Shown here in pieces: positions 7,528-15,941 of a stretch of DNA of 64,000 nt. The stretch's first letter is position 1, and each line of letters opens with the position of its first letter. Made by a program: the position numbers and the translations under genes. The notes under the pieces are model-generated. The model was not told the DNA's origin. It was given only the letters and a program-made list of their open reading frames with translations, and ran no database searches. Location: contig JAFSLQ010000060.1 in NCBI GenBank assembly GCA_017448355.1, positions 62,001 to 126,000 of the forward strand, read 5' to 3'. Source of the stretch: Clostridia bacterium (GTDB lineage Bacteria; Bacillota; Clostridia; Christensenellales; Borkfalkiaceae).

Positions 7528-8904
7528 TTATTTCTGATAAATCATTTCTTCGGGATGGAAAACTTCGTCGAATTTTTCCGCAGTCAAAAATCCGAGTTTG
7601 ACGCAGGCGTCTTTTAACGAAATATTTTCCTTATAAGCAAGTTTTGCGGTTTTTGCTGCGTTTTCGTATCCGATATACGGGTTTAACGCCGTAACAAGCA
7701 TAAGCGAATTATAAAGGTTATGCCGCATTTTTTCTTTATTCGCTTTGATGCCCGTAACGCAGTTATTATTGAAAGACGCGATGCCGTCCGCCAAAAGTCT
7801 TACCGACTGTAAAAAATTATATATGATTACGGGCATAAACACGTTAAGTTCAAAATTGCCCTGCGACGCGCCGAAACCGACGGCAACGTCGTTCGCAATA
7901 ACCTGAACGCAAACCATCGTCATGGATTCGCATTGCGTCGGATTGACTTTACCTGGCATTATAGAACTACCCGGTTCGTTTTCGGGAATAAATATCTCCC
8001 CCAACCCGTCGCGCGGGCCGGAAGCCAGCCATCTTACGTCGTTCGCTATTTTCATAAGGTTGCAGGCAAGCGCTTTAAGCGCCCCGTGCGCAAACACCAG
8101 TTGGTCTTTGGAAGTCAGCGCGTGATACTTGTTTTCCGCGGTAACGAATTTTTTGCCCGTAATAACGGAAACTTGTTTCGCGACTTCTTCGGCAAAGCCT
8201 TTGGGAGCGTTTAAGCCTGTCCCGACAGCAGTTCCGCCGAGCGCTAAACTCTTTAATCCTTCGACGGCTTCAAGTAACTGTCCGAAAGATACTTCAATCA
8301 TATTTCTCCAACCGGAAATTTCCTGTGAAAAACCTATCGGAACTGCGTCTTGAAGGTGCGTTCTGCCGCTTTTTACTATTCCTTCGTTTTCCCGTTCCAA
8401 ACGCTTAAACGTTTCGATAATCGTGCGCATAGAAGGGAAAAGTTTGTCTTCGATTTCCGCAACGGCGGCGATATGCATCGCCGTCGGGAAAGTATCGTTC
8501 GAACTCTGACTTTTATTCACGTCGTCGTTCGGATGAAGAAGTTTCTTCCCCGCAATCTCGTTCCCGCGATTAGCGATAACTTCGTTTACGTTCATATTCG
8601 ACTGCGTACCGCTTCCCGTCTGCCAGACCGCGAGCGGAAATTGTTTGTCGTCATGCAATCCGGAAACAATTTCGTCCGCAACTTTACAGATAATATCGCG
8701 TTTTTCTTCGGAAATTTTACCCAAATTAAAGTTAGCAATCGCCGCCGCTTTTTTCAAAACGCCGAAAGCCCTTATCACTTCTATCGGAATCTTTTCCGTG
8801 CTTATCCGAAAGTTCTCATAACTTCTTTGCGTCTGAGCGCCCCAATACCTGTCGGCAGGTACTTTCATTTCGCCCATTGAGTCGTGTTCGATACGATATT
8901 CCAT
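7528..8904 (-). CDS. fumC: Class II fumarate hydratase
   Basis: 458 residues, normal for iron-independent fumarase, which interconverts malate and fumarate. The lyase-superfamily signature GSSIMPGKVNPTQCE lies near residue 320. TGSGTQSNMNVNEV and SGRTHLQDAVP active-site blocks are present. ATG at 8904 follows TAAGGAGA. It is the first gene of the hdr/flx/frd operon (4 bp to hdrB), which suggests it supplies fumarate to FrdAB. Aspartase shares this fold; the NPTQCE and TGSGTQ forms favour fumarase. Confidence 0.93.
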   Translation of the reverse strand: MEYRIEHDSMGEMKVPADRYWGAQTQRSYENFRISTEKIPIEVIRAFGVLKKAAAIANFNLGKISEEKRDIICKVADEIVSGLHDDKQFPLAVWQTGSGTQSNMNVNEVIANRGNEIAGKKLLHPNDDVNKSQSSNDTFPTAMHIAAVAEIEDKLFPSMRTIIETFKRLERENEGIVKSGRTHLQDAVPIGFSQEISGWRNMIEVSFGQLLEAVEGLKSLALGGTAVGTGLNAPKGFAEEVAKQVSVITGKKFVTAENKYHALTSKDQLVFAHGALKALACNLMKIANDVRWLASGPRDGLGEIFIPENEPGSSIMPGKVNPTQCESMTMVCVQVIANDVAVGFGASQGNFELNVFMPVIIYNFLQSVRLLADGIASFNNNCVTGIKANKEKMRHNLYNSLMLVTALNPYIGYENAAKTAKLAYKENISLKDACVKLGFLTAEKFDEVFHPEEMIYQK

Positions 8905-8957
8905 GGTTTTCTCCTTATAAAAAGTGTTTAATTGCCTTTTTAATACCTATACGGCAT

Positions 8958-8982
8958 ATATAGATATGGGTAGTATCTATAT
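8958..8982. repeat. Perfect inverted repeat in fumC leader
   Basis: Arms ATATAGATA and TATCTATAT (9 bp each) flank a 7-bp spacer TGGGTAG. It lies about 55 bp before the fumC start and well downstream of the promoter, so it could be a repressor site acting as a roadblock or an RNA hairpin. Confidence 0.5.
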
Positions 8983-9111
8983 TTTCGTAAATAAAAAAAT
9001 GTTTGTAACAACACTTTTTTATTCGGTATTAAAACAAATCTTTCCTTATCCCCGCCGAATCATATGTAAATGATGACCTGAGAAATTATGTCGAAAAGAT
9101 ACTTATGTTTC

Positions 9112-9140
9112 ATTTTACAATATATCTAAGAATTAGTCAA
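9112..9140 (-). promoter_or_regulatory. Promoter of the fumC-hdr-flx-frd operon
   Basis: Minus strand: TTGACT at 9140-9135, 17-bp spacer, TAAAAT at 9117-9112. The predicted start near 9105 gives a leader of about 200 nt before fumC. Confidence 0.6.
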
Positions 9141-9249
9141 ACATATGCAACATAGAAACATAATATTTTACGTTAAAATTTATATTTTTTAAATTTTTGA
9201 TACAGAAAGACTACATGCTACCTATATTTGAGTTCTTTGTTATTCATTA

Positions 9250-10422
9250 TTACATACTCTCTTTTAAAATCCTAATAAGTGCTGCTTTGTCGAGTGGGGC
9301 GAACATATAAGGTTCGTCGGTAGCGTCGTTTTCTAAAATGTGGTCCGCCATTTCTTCGATTTTGTCTTCCTTTACACCAAGTTCCCCTAAATGCATAGGG
9401 ATACCTATCGACTCAAAGAAATTATAGAAAGCGTCTATCACCTTACCCGCCATTTCCATATCGGAAAGCGTTTTGTCAAACCCGAAAAGCAACGTGCCGA
9501 GAGTTGTAAAGCGTTCGACCGTTTTTTCGGAAAGAATTTCTTTCATCCAGCGGGGCGTGATTATCGCAAGCCCTGCGCCGTGGGTAATATCGAAATACGC
9601 AGAAAGCGCGTGTTCTATTGAGTGCATAGGCCAGCCCGAATACCCCGCACCGTTCGACATAATGCCGTTGCAAGCCAGCGTGCAAACGTACATAAGTTCG
9701 CTACGTGCCGAAAAGTCGTTAGGTCTATCCAAAGCGACTTTTACGTTCGCCATCAAAGACTTTAATGCGGAAATCATAACCCCGTCATTAAACTGCGAAT
9801 TAGGTGTCGCAAAAAACTGTTCTAAAACGTGGTTCATTGCGTCCGCCGTGCCGCAAGCCGTCTGCCACTTGCTTACGCTAAACGTGTATTCGGGGTCTAA
9901 AAAGGACACTGCGGGAAACATAAGTTCGTCCAAGTATCCCCGCTTGTCGTTTATCGCCGTGTTGGAGATAACGCACCCCATATCGTATTCGCTACCCGTT
10001 GCCGCAAGCGTGATTATATCGACGATCGGGATACTCGCCTTTGCTTTGACTTTGCCCGAAATCAAATCCCAGCCTTCGCCGTCAAACTTAGCGCAAACGG
10101 AAATCGCCTTACTGCAATCTAAAACCGAACCGCCGCCGACCGCCAAAATTACGTCGATATTATTTTCCTTGCAAAGTTTTGCGCCCGCAATAACCGACGG
10201 ATCGTATTTAGGGTTAGGCTCTATGCCCGACAGTTCGACGATATTGAAACCTTTAAGAAGGCTTTTCACTTTATCATAAAGCCCCATTTTCTTTATAGAC
10301 CCGCCGCCGTAAGTTAAAAACACGTTTTTGCCGAAACCCGCTATCACTTCGGGCAAGTCTTTAATGACGCCTTTGCCGAAAATAAGTTTTGTCGGCGTGT
10401 TATAAGTAAAATTGTCAATCAT
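9250..10422 (-). CDS. Iron-containing alcohol dehydrogenase, YqhD/butanol dehydrogenase type
   Basis: 390 residues, normal length for group III alcohol dehydrogenases. The NAD(P)-binding region has [17 protein letters not shown], then ATGSEYDMG. Metal-binding histidines lie in [18 protein letters not shown] and [10 protein letters not shown]. Such enzymes reduce aldehydes to alcohols, usually with NADPH. It overlaps the flavodoxin gene by 4 bp and is the last gene of the MerR-controlled operon. This supports a role in clearing reactive aldehydes rather than in fermentation, though butanol formation cannot be excluded. Confidence 0.88.
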   Translation of the reverse strand: MIDNFTYNTPTKLIFGKGVIKDLPEVIAGFGKNVFLTYGGGSIKKMGLYDKVKSLLKGFNIVELSGIEPNPKYDPSVIAGAKLCKENNIDVILAVGGGSVLDCSKAISVCAKFDGEGWDLISGKVKAKASIPIVDIITLAATGSEYDMGCVISNTAINDKRGYLDELMFPAVSFLDPEYTFSVSKWQTACGTADAMNHVLEQFFATPNSQFNDGVMISALKSLMANVKVALDRPNDFSARSELMYVCTLACNGIMSNGAGYSGWPMHSIEHALSAYFDITHGAGLAIITPRWMKEILSEKTVERFTTLGTLLFGFDKTLSDMEMAGKVIDAFYNFFESIGIPMHLGELGVKEDKIEEMADHILENDATDEPYMFAPLDKAALIRILKESM

Positions 10423-10883
10423 TTATATATCTCCTTGATAAACTGCTCTATCTGGGCGGTGGTGTTCAAAATCTTGCCGTTTAAAATTTTCGCCGTAGTG
10501 CTTTTTGCTAAATCGTCTTTTGCCTTTCCGAGACCGCTACCGCCACTCGTTGCCCAAATAATAATTTCCTTGCCGCTAAAATCATACGCTTCCAAAAAGG
10601 TATTGACGATAGTCGGCGCAGTGTACCACCATACGGGATAACCGAGCAGTATCCTGTCATACTTTGAAACGTCTATATCGCCCGTTATAATCTCGGGGCG
10701 GGACGACTTATCTCTCATTTCAACCGAACTGCGGGAATTTCTGTTCATCCAGTTAAGGTCAGCGTCCGTGTAAGGCTTTACGGGTTTTATCTCGTAAATA
10801 TCCGCACCTATTTTTTCTGCAATTTTTTCGGCAACGCCTTTCGTTACCCCGCTTGCACTAAAATATGCTACTAAAATTTTCAT
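10419..10883 (-). CDS. Flavodoxin
   Basis: 154 residues beginning [20 protein letters not shown], the phosphate-binding loop of FMN flavodoxins. [12 protein letters not shown] and [11 protein letters not shown] form the flavin-contacting loops. This is the flavodoxin subtype often found with aldo/keto reductases in stress operons. It is 15 bp downstream of the FMN reductase gene and overlaps adh. I infer a soluble one- or two-electron carrier or quinone/aldehyde reductase. Confidence 0.85.
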   Translation of the reverse strand: MKILVAYFSASGVTKGVAEKIAEKIGADIYEIKPVKPYTDADLNWMNRNSRSSVEMRDKSSRPEIITGDIDVSKYDRILLGYPVWWYTAPTIVNTFLEAYDFSGKEIIIWATSGGSGLGKAKDDLAKSTTAKILNGKILNTTAQIEQFIKEIYK

Positions 10884-10898
10884 AATCCACTCCTTTAA

Positions 10899-11438
10899 TT
10901 ATTTTACGGATAACCCCATTTCGTAGGCTTGTTTTAATGCGGGCGAATTGTTTATCTCGCCTTTTTCGTAAACGCCCGTACCGTAAATAATGCCTTTTTC
11001 GACCGCGCCTTCCACACAGTCGGCGTAGCCGCGGAAACACTCTATCGTGCGCTCCTGCGACTCCTTTTCTTCGTCGGCGCTGGTTACAATATAGTAAAAC
11101 TCTTTATTCTTTACTTCCGTCCATCTTGCTACCGTTCTGTCGATCAGCGCTTTTAACTGTGCGTCTATCGAATAAAAATACACGGGACTTGCAAGGACTA
11201 TTACGTCCGCGTCTATCATCTTTTGCAAGACTTCCGCCATATCGTCCTTTTTAGCACACACGCCACCCGATTTTTGGCAGTAATAACAGCCGCTGCAAAA
11301 ATCTATTTTCTTTTCGGAAACGCGAATCTTCTCCACCTGATTTCCGCTCGTCAACGCTCCGCGCATAAACTCGTCGCAGAGTATATCCGAATTTCCGCCC
11401 TTTCTGGGACTTCCCGATAAAATCAATACTTTTTTCAT
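10899..11438 (-). CDS. NADPH-dependent FMN reductase / multimeric flavodoxin family protein
   Basis: 179 residues. LILSGSPRKGGNSDILC is the FMN phosphate loop of the WrbA/iron-sulfur flavoprotein family, and ASPVYFYSIDAQLKA forms the second flavin loop. A CSGCYYCQKSGGVC segment (about 48-61) has the compact cysteines seen in iron-sulfur flavoproteins, although spacing differs and a cluster is not certain. It starts 2 bp after the aldo/keto reductase gene. Likely a flavin-dependent reductase of quinones or other electrophiles. Confidence 0.82.
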   Translation of the reverse strand: MKKVLILSGSPRKGGNSDILCDEFMRGALTSGNQVEKIRVSEKKIDFCSGCYYCQKSGGVCAKKDDMAEVLQKMIDADVIVLASPVYFYSIDAQLKALIDRTVARWTEVKNKEFYYIVTSADEEKESQERTIECFRGYADCVEGAVEKGIIYGTGVYEKGEINNSPALKQAYEMGLSVK

Positions 11439-11440
11439 AA

Positions 11441-12280
11441 TTACTCCTTTTCGTAAGTCGGTTGCCAGTTCATAAAGCCGTCAAGCGCTTCTTCCGTTCT
11501 CGTGTATCTTCTTTCGCCCTTGTTAAGTTTTTCCATTTCTTTCATATCTTCATCAGACAGCGTAAAATCAAATATATCTATATTGTCTTTGATATGCTCT
11601 GCGTTCTTACTGCCGGGGATAACGATAAATCCCATCTGCGTGTGCCATTTAAGCACGACTTGCGCGGGACTTTTGCCGTATTTTGCCGCTATTTTCGTAA
11701 CAATCGGGCTTTCTAATAATTCCGCCGTCATGCCTTTCCCGCCAAGCGGATACCACGACATTATCTTTATATCTTCCTTTTCGGTTATCTTTCTTAACTC
11801 TTCCTGCGGGAAAAACGGGTGACACTCTACCTGAATTACCTGCGGTTTAACGTCGAACTCGGATAAAACTTCTTCTATATATCTTCCTTCGAAGTTAGAA
11901 ACGCCTATCGCTTTGATTTTGCCTTGCTTATAGGCTTTAATCAGTTGCTTATACCCTTCGCGCCAGTTCTTAGTCGGCTGATGCAAAAAGAGTAAGTCGA
12001 TATAATCCGTGTCAAGCCTTTCAAGCGTTTCTTCGACTGCGTTCGGGTTCTCGTATTCGGTCGGCCAAAGTTTAGTCGATAAAAAGATTTCTTCTCTTTT
12101 TACTCCGCTTTGTTTCATACCGCGACCTACCGCTCTTTCGTTTACGTAGCAGTTAGCGGTATCTATAAGGCGGTAGTCCATTTTAAGCGCTTCTTTAACG
12201 CTGTTTTCCGCGTCCTGCGGTGATAGTAAAAACGTTCCTATGCCGACAGACGGCATCTCTATTCCGTTGTTAAGTTTCAT
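11441..12280 (-). CDS. Aldo/keto reductase
   Basis: 279 residues, the family's usual length for diketogluconate/glyoxal reductase types. Visible motifs are LIDTANCYVNERAVG (catalytic Asp and Tyr), LSTKLWP (catalytic Lys), DLLFLHQP (catalytic His) and IPGSKNAEHIKDN, the NADPH phosphate-binding loop. It reduces aldehydes and ketones with NADPH in the cytoplasm. Position between the hydrolase and the flavin reductase in the MerR operon supports carbonyl detoxification. Confidence 0.9.
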   Translation of the reverse strand: MKLNNGIEMPSVGIGTFLLSPQDAENSVKEALKMDYRLIDTANCYVNERAVGRGMKQSGVKREEIFLSTKLWPTEYENPNAVEETLERLDTDYIDLLFLHQPTKNWREGYKQLIKAYKQGKIKAIGVSNFEGRYIEEVLSEFDVKPQVIQVECHPFFPQEELRKITEKEDIKIMSWYPLGGKGMTAELLESPIVTKIAAKYGKSPAQVVLKWHTQMGFIVIPGSKNAEHIKDNIDIFDFTLSDEDMKEMEKLNKGERRYTRTEEALDGFMNWQPTYEKE

Positions 12281-12295
12281 AATTCTTCTCCTTTA

Positions 12296-13264
12296 TCAAA
12301 TATTATCCCGTATGAATTTTTCTATTTTATCAAACGGTATCTTATCTTTATTTTCGCCACCATCGTATAAATCACAATGCGTGGCGTCGGGAACGATAAA
12401 CAGTTCCTTATTATCGCCTTTTAAAAGTTTGAACGCATCTTCTCCGAAATATCTCGAATGCGCTTTTTCTCCGTGTACAATCAAAACGGCGTTCCTGATT
12501 TCCGAAGCATAGTAAAACAGTCTTGTATTTAAAAGCGAAGTTCCCGCGGTCGAGTTCCAGCCGCCGTTACTGTTAAGACTGCGCGGATGATACCCGCGCG
12601 GCGTTTTATAATACGCGTAATAATCTTTTACGAATTGCGGGAATTCGCCGGGGTCGTCTACTACCCCGCCGTTTAATTTATAACTTCCGTTTTTAAAATC
12701 TTTTGTACGCTGTTCGTTTATTGCAACGCGTGCCTGATGTCTAGTCTCTTCGTTATCCGCGGAATCGAAATAACCGTTTCCCGTTACTCTCGTCATATCG
12801 TACATTGTTACGGATACCGTCGCCTTTATTCTCGTATCTATACACGCTGTCTGCAACGCCATACCGCCCCAACCGCAAATACCGATAATTGAAATCTTTT
12901 CTTTATCAACGTGATCGAGATTAGAAAGATAATCGACCGCTGCCTGAAAATCTTCCACGTTGATATCGGGAGAATTCATATATCTCGGTTCTCCGCCGCT
13001 TTCACCCGTGAACGACGGGTCAAACGCAATAGTCAAAAACCCGCGCTTTGCCATCTCTTGCGCATATAATCCGCTCGACTGTTCTTTTACCGCGCCGAAA
13101 GGTCCGCTGACCGCTATTGCGGGAAGTTTGCCGCTAAAATTTTTCGGACAATACATATCCGCCGCAAGCGTTATGCCGAAATGATTGCGAAAGGTGATTT
13201 TTTTATGACCTACGCTTTCGTCTTTCGAGAAAACTTTATCCCATTCTTTTACTGAATTTGTCAT
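12296..13264 (-). CDS. Alpha/beta hydrolase, dienelactone-hydrolase-like
   Basis: 322 residues with the ATG at 13264 chosen because AAAAGGATGG, which includes the merR stop, stands 7 bp before it; an upstream in-frame start would overlap merR. The nucleophile elbow is IGICGWGGMA, with Cys where Ser is usual, as in dienelactone hydrolases. ATHCDLYDGG supplies a candidate His. HFGITLAADMYCPKNF near the N-terminus is typical of this group. Substrate unknown. It is second in the MerR operon, directly after merR. Confidence 0.8.
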   Translation of the reverse strand: MTNSVKEWDKVFSKDESVGHKKITFRNHFGITLAADMYCPKNFSGKLPAIAVSGPFGAVKEQSSGLYAQEMAKRGFLTIAFDPSFTGESGGEPRYMNSPDINVEDFQAAVDYLSNLDHVDKEKISIIGICGWGGMALQTACIDTRIKATVSVTMYDMTRVTGNGYFDSADNEETRHQARVAINEQRTKDFKNGSYKLNGGVVDDPGEFPQFVKDYYAYYKTPRGYHPRSLNSNGGWNSTAGTSLLNTRLFYYASEIRNAVLIVHGEKAHSRYFGEDAFKLLKGDNKELFIVPDATHCDLYDGGENKDKIPFDKIEKFIRDNI

Positions 13265-13268
13265 TTTT

Positions 13269-13712
13269 TTACCATCCTTTTTTATTTTCGGGGATTTCGT
13301 CGTTATCCATAGTCGCACAAACACTCGGCCAGTCTTTCACGGCGCTTTCTCCGCCGTTTGCGATTGCCGTTTCATAATACGCCTTTTTGAATTCTATTTC
13401 CTTTAAGTTGTTTTTGAGAATACCGATTTCTTTTTTGACCTTTTCTTCCTGTTCCAAAATAAGATTAAGCCTTTCTTTAAGAGACGCGTCGCCCTCTTTA
13501 CATAAATCAAGATACTCTTTTATCTTCTTAATAGGCATACCCGTATTCTTTAAGCAGTTTAATAATCTAAGCCAGGGAAAATCTTTGTCTTCAAAAACAC
13601 GTATTCCGTTTACCCGCTTAACCATCGGGAAAAGTCCTTCTTTATCATAATAACGTATTGTGTAAGCGGAAACGTTTAACATTTTTGCAATTTCCGATAT
13701 AGAATAACCCAT
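13269..13712 (-). CDS. MerR-family regulator, AdhR/NmlR-like
   Basis: 147 residues. The N-terminal winged helix reads YSISEIAKMLNVSAYTIRYY, followed by DKEGLFP. A dimerisation coiled coil spans about 75-115. Cys53, in LLNCLKNTGM, is at the position conserved in AdhR and NmlR, which respond to aldehydes or thiol-reactive compounds. It is the first gene of its operon and stands behind a promoter with the long MerR-type spacer, so it most likely controls itself and the five genes after it. Confidence 0.9.
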   Translation of the reverse strand: MGYSISEIAKMLNVSAYTIRYYDKEGLFPMVKRVNGIRVFEDKDFPWLRLLNCLKNTGMPIKKIKEYLDLCKEGDASLKERLNLILEQEEKVKKEIGILKNNLKEIEFKKAYYETAIANGGESAVKDWPSVCATMDNDEIPENKKGW

Positions 13713-13744
13713 AACGTCTGCCCCCGTTTATTGTTTACGGTAAT

Positions 13745-13775
13745 ATTATAAAAGTTAGAGTTAACTCTAAGTCAA
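13745..13775 (-). promoter_or_regulatory. MerR-type promoter with 19-bp spacer and palindromic operator
   Basis: Minus strand: TTGACT at 13775-13770 and TATAAT at 13750-13745 with 19 bp between them, the stretched spacing that MerR activators correct by DNA distortion. The spacer is almost filled by the perfect palindrome TTAGAGTTAACTCTAA at 13755-13770. Confidence 0.85.
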
Positions 13776-13876
13776 GCGTTTTTTAAAAATTTTTTATGTT
13801 TTTTTGGTGTTAAGAGATTTTTAATACTTAAAAGTATCAAAAAATGCGTGTTTTTGTCATAAAAATGTAGTAAAAT

Positions 13877-13904
13877 GGACGAAAAGTCAGAAGACTTTTC
13901 GTCC
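13877..13904 (-). terminator. Rho-independent terminator, repeat family copy 1
   Basis: Perfect 12-bp arms GGACGAAAAGTC and GACTTTTCGTCC with a 4-nt loop, followed on the minus strand by ATTTTACTACATTTTT. It lies about 90 bp after the sirtuin stop. Loop and flanks resemble the hairpins at 17389 and 18479. Confidence 0.65.
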
Positions 13905-13995
13905 AACACACTTGTGTGTATGCTCCAAAATGTTGCATTTTATTAGGTGTATGCCATAAAAGGTTGCGGGAAAACAAATCGCTCGCTTTTTAATT

Positions 13996-14832
13996 TTAAA
14001 TCAACGTCTCAATATCGTCATCTATAACAATAGATTTATTCTTTATTTCTTCGGGAATATAGTTTTCCCCTTTATTTATGCAAATGTAACGGGCGTTTTT
14101 AAATTGATAAGCCATACGCATAAACGGGTATTTTATTACAGCAGGCGTGTTCCAGCCCACGCCTAGTTCTAACAGCAATAATTTTTTATCCTTATTCTTT
14201 TCGATAAAGTCCGAATAGTTCGCCGCCGCCCTATGCCACCCCTCGTCTTCCACAAACTTATCGTCTGCACGCAGGTTCATAGCCATCTCTTTACCGCATA
14301 CCGGGCATTTGGGGACAAGGTCAGTCGGAATAAGTCCTCCCTTTAAATTTTCAAGCATTTCTTTAACTATTTTTTCATTATCGTAAGTTTTATTATGGCA
14401 GGGAACTGAACATTGAAACAGCCCGTAATCGCCCTGCGTGTAAAACAGGCGGTTTTTATCAAAACCCGCAAGTTGAAACTGATGGTCTACGTTAGTTGTT
14501 AAAACAAAATAATCTTTCTCTTTCACGATATCAAACAATCGCTTATACAAAGGTTTTGCGCCTTCTTTATATCTTTGAAGATAAATAAACCTTGCCCAAT
14601 ACCCCCATTTTTCTTCGCTCGTATAAAAATCGTGAAAACCCGCCGAATACATATCGGTATAGCCGTATTTTTCGTTTATGTCGGCAAAGTTTTCTAAAAA
14701 ATAATTACCGCCGTATTCAAAACCAGCGGCAGCGGATAATCCCGCGCCCGCACCGATTAAAACAGCGTCGGCGTTTTTTATATGTTCCTTAATCTTCTCT
14801 ATTTCATTCGAGTAATTGTTTGTATACGTCAT
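13996..14832 (-). CDS. Class M sirtuin (SirTM-like protein ADP-ribosyltransferase)
   Basis: 278 residues. The sirtuin NAD fold shows GAGAGLSAAAGFEYGG near the N-terminus and TTNVDHQFQLAGF. The usual catalytic His region reads FYTQGDYG, with Gln, as reported for SirTM proteins that transfer ADP-ribose instead of deacetylating. Zinc ligands are likely in CSVPCHN and CPVCGKEM. It overlaps the macrodomain gene by 29 bp. Known SirTM proteins modify a lipoylated GcvH-like carrier; no such gene is visible here, so the target is unknown. Confidence 0.88.
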   Translation of the reverse strand: MTYTNNYSNEIEKIKEHIKNADAVLIGAGAGLSAAAGFEYGGNYFLENFADINEKYGYTDMYSAGFHDFYTSEEKWGYWARFIYLQRYKEGAKPLYKRLFDIVKEKDYFVLTTNVDHQFQLAGFDKNRLFYTQGDYGLFQCSVPCHNKTYDNEKIVKEMLENLKGGLIPTDLVPKCPVCGKEMAMNLRADDKFVEDEGWHRAAANYSDFIEKNKDKKLLLLELGVGWNTPAVIKYPFMRMAYQFKNARYICINKGENYIPEEIKNKSIVIDDDIETLI

Positions 14833-15541
14833 AATCTTTATCTAAAAACACGTTAAAAACGACTTTTTTAATAAATTTGTTTTCTTCTTGCAAATATTTT
14901 TCAACTTGATTTACGGCAACTCGCGCCGCTTTTTCGTTAGGGTATCCGAAAACCCCCGTTGAAAGGCAACAAAAAACAACAGAGTCAAGTCGCATTTCGT
15001 CCGCTTTTTTCAAGCACGAAATATAGCAATTTGAAAGGTCAACCTCATCCTGAACTTTTCCGCTGTATATAGGACCTACCGTGTGAAAAATATATCTTGA
15101 CGGCAGATTATATCCACTCGTTACTTTACAATCGCCGTTAGGTTCGTCGTGCCCTTGTTCTTCCATTATTTTCATCATATCACGTCTTACCTGTAAGCCC
15201 GCAAAAGAGTGTATTGCGTTATCTATACAGTTATGCCCCGGCACGAAACAACCGAGCATTTTATTATTGCAAGCGTTGACGATTGCGTCCGCTCTTATAA
15301 GGGTTATATCACCCTTATATAGAGTTATACCGTCGCTAAATTCCGATACGTCGGTAATCGTTTTTTTACAAAGGATATCCTGTAAAACCCTGTCTTGTTT
15401 TTCGTAAAACTCTTCGCTTAAATTATAAGGCATGGTAATATTTTGTAATGCACGAAAAACCGCCTCATCTGTCGTATCAGGCAGTTTTTCAATATCGTTA
15501 TAACTTTTTAAGTAGTCAATACACCATTTTATATCGTTCAT
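14804..15541 (-). CDS. Zinc-containing macrodomain ADP-ribosyl hydrolase
   Basis: 245 residues. After an N-terminal helical part of about 75 residues, the macrodomain opens with ADAIVNACNN. The GCFVPGHNCIDNAIHSFAG block carries the Cys/His pattern of the zinc macrodomains paired with SirTM. YIFHTVGPIY and STGVFGYPNEKAA form the rest of the ADP-ribose pocket. It should remove ADP-ribose placed by the adjacent sirtuin. It overlaps that gene by 29 bp and the preceding one by 4 bp. Confidence 0.88.
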   Translation of the reverse strand: MNDIKWCIDYLKSYNDIEKLPDTTDEAVFRALQNITMPYNLSEEFYEKQDRVLQDILCKKTITDVSEFSDGITLYKGDITLIRADAIVNACNNKMLGCFVPGHNCIDNAIHSFAGLQVRRDMMKIMEEQGHDEPNGDCKVTSGYNLPSRYIFHTVGPIYSGKVQDEVDLSNCYISCLKKADEMRLDSVVFCCLSTGVFGYPNEKAARVAVNQVEKYLQEENKFIKKVVFNVFLDKDYDVYKQLLE

Positions 15542-15930
15542 TTTATCTCTTCGGGTGCGGCATAAAAATTGTATTTTAACGCTTTAACTTCGGTTAATTT
15601 ATAGGTAATAAACCTGCCGTCGCCCGCCGTGTATAATTGTTTAGGACCTGTCGGGTCGTCAAGTACCGCCCTTTGAACTTCTATTCTGTTATCTTCTTTT
15701 ACGGTTGCCGTTACCCGTAACCAAGTTCCGCCGTCATACATCCCGCAAAGTTCGATTTTAGGATTAGAAGATAGTTGCTTATATATCTCTTTTTGATTAC
15801 CGCAACAAATATACGCATTGTTCTCAAACTCTGCAATAGTAGAAAACGGGCGCACTCTCGGTTGGTCGCCTTCGGACGTTGCAATATAAAAAACTTTTAC
15901 TTTTTTCAATTCTTCAACAATTTTATTCAT
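15538..15930 (-). CDS. Pyridoxamine 5'-phosphate oxidase-like flavin-binding protein
   Basis: 130 residues. FYIATSEGDQPRVRPFS is the typical N-terminal strand and flavin-contact block of small split-barrel FMN/F420-type proteins, followed by NNAYICCGNQKEIYKQL. Function unknown; family members reduce small molecules or bind flavin or heme. It lies 11 bp after an Rrf2 gene and overlaps the macrodomain gene by 4 bp, linking the sirtuin pair to redox stress. Confidence 0.8.
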   Translation of the reverse strand: MNKIVEELKKVKVFYIATSEGDQPRVRPFSTIAEFENNAYICCGNQKEIYKQLSSNPKIELCGMYDGGTWLRVTATVKEDNRIEVQRAVLDDPTGPKQLYTAGDGRFITYKLTEVKALKYNFYAAPEEIK

Positions 15931-15941
15931 AGTTTCCCCCT

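Larger units (their letters stand above)
8905..9249. other. 345-bp intergenic region: promoter and long leader of the fumC operon
   Basis: AT-rich gap between the adh stop and fumC. It holds a consensus promoter at 9112-9140 and a perfect 9-bp inverted repeat at 8958-8982 inside the roughly 200-nt leader. I see no further gene, and no known riboswitch pattern that I can recognise. Confidence 0.6.

Noticed and set aside
8905..9111. Known riboswitch before fumC
   Set aside because: I could not match any riboswitch pattern; only an inverted repeat is visible.
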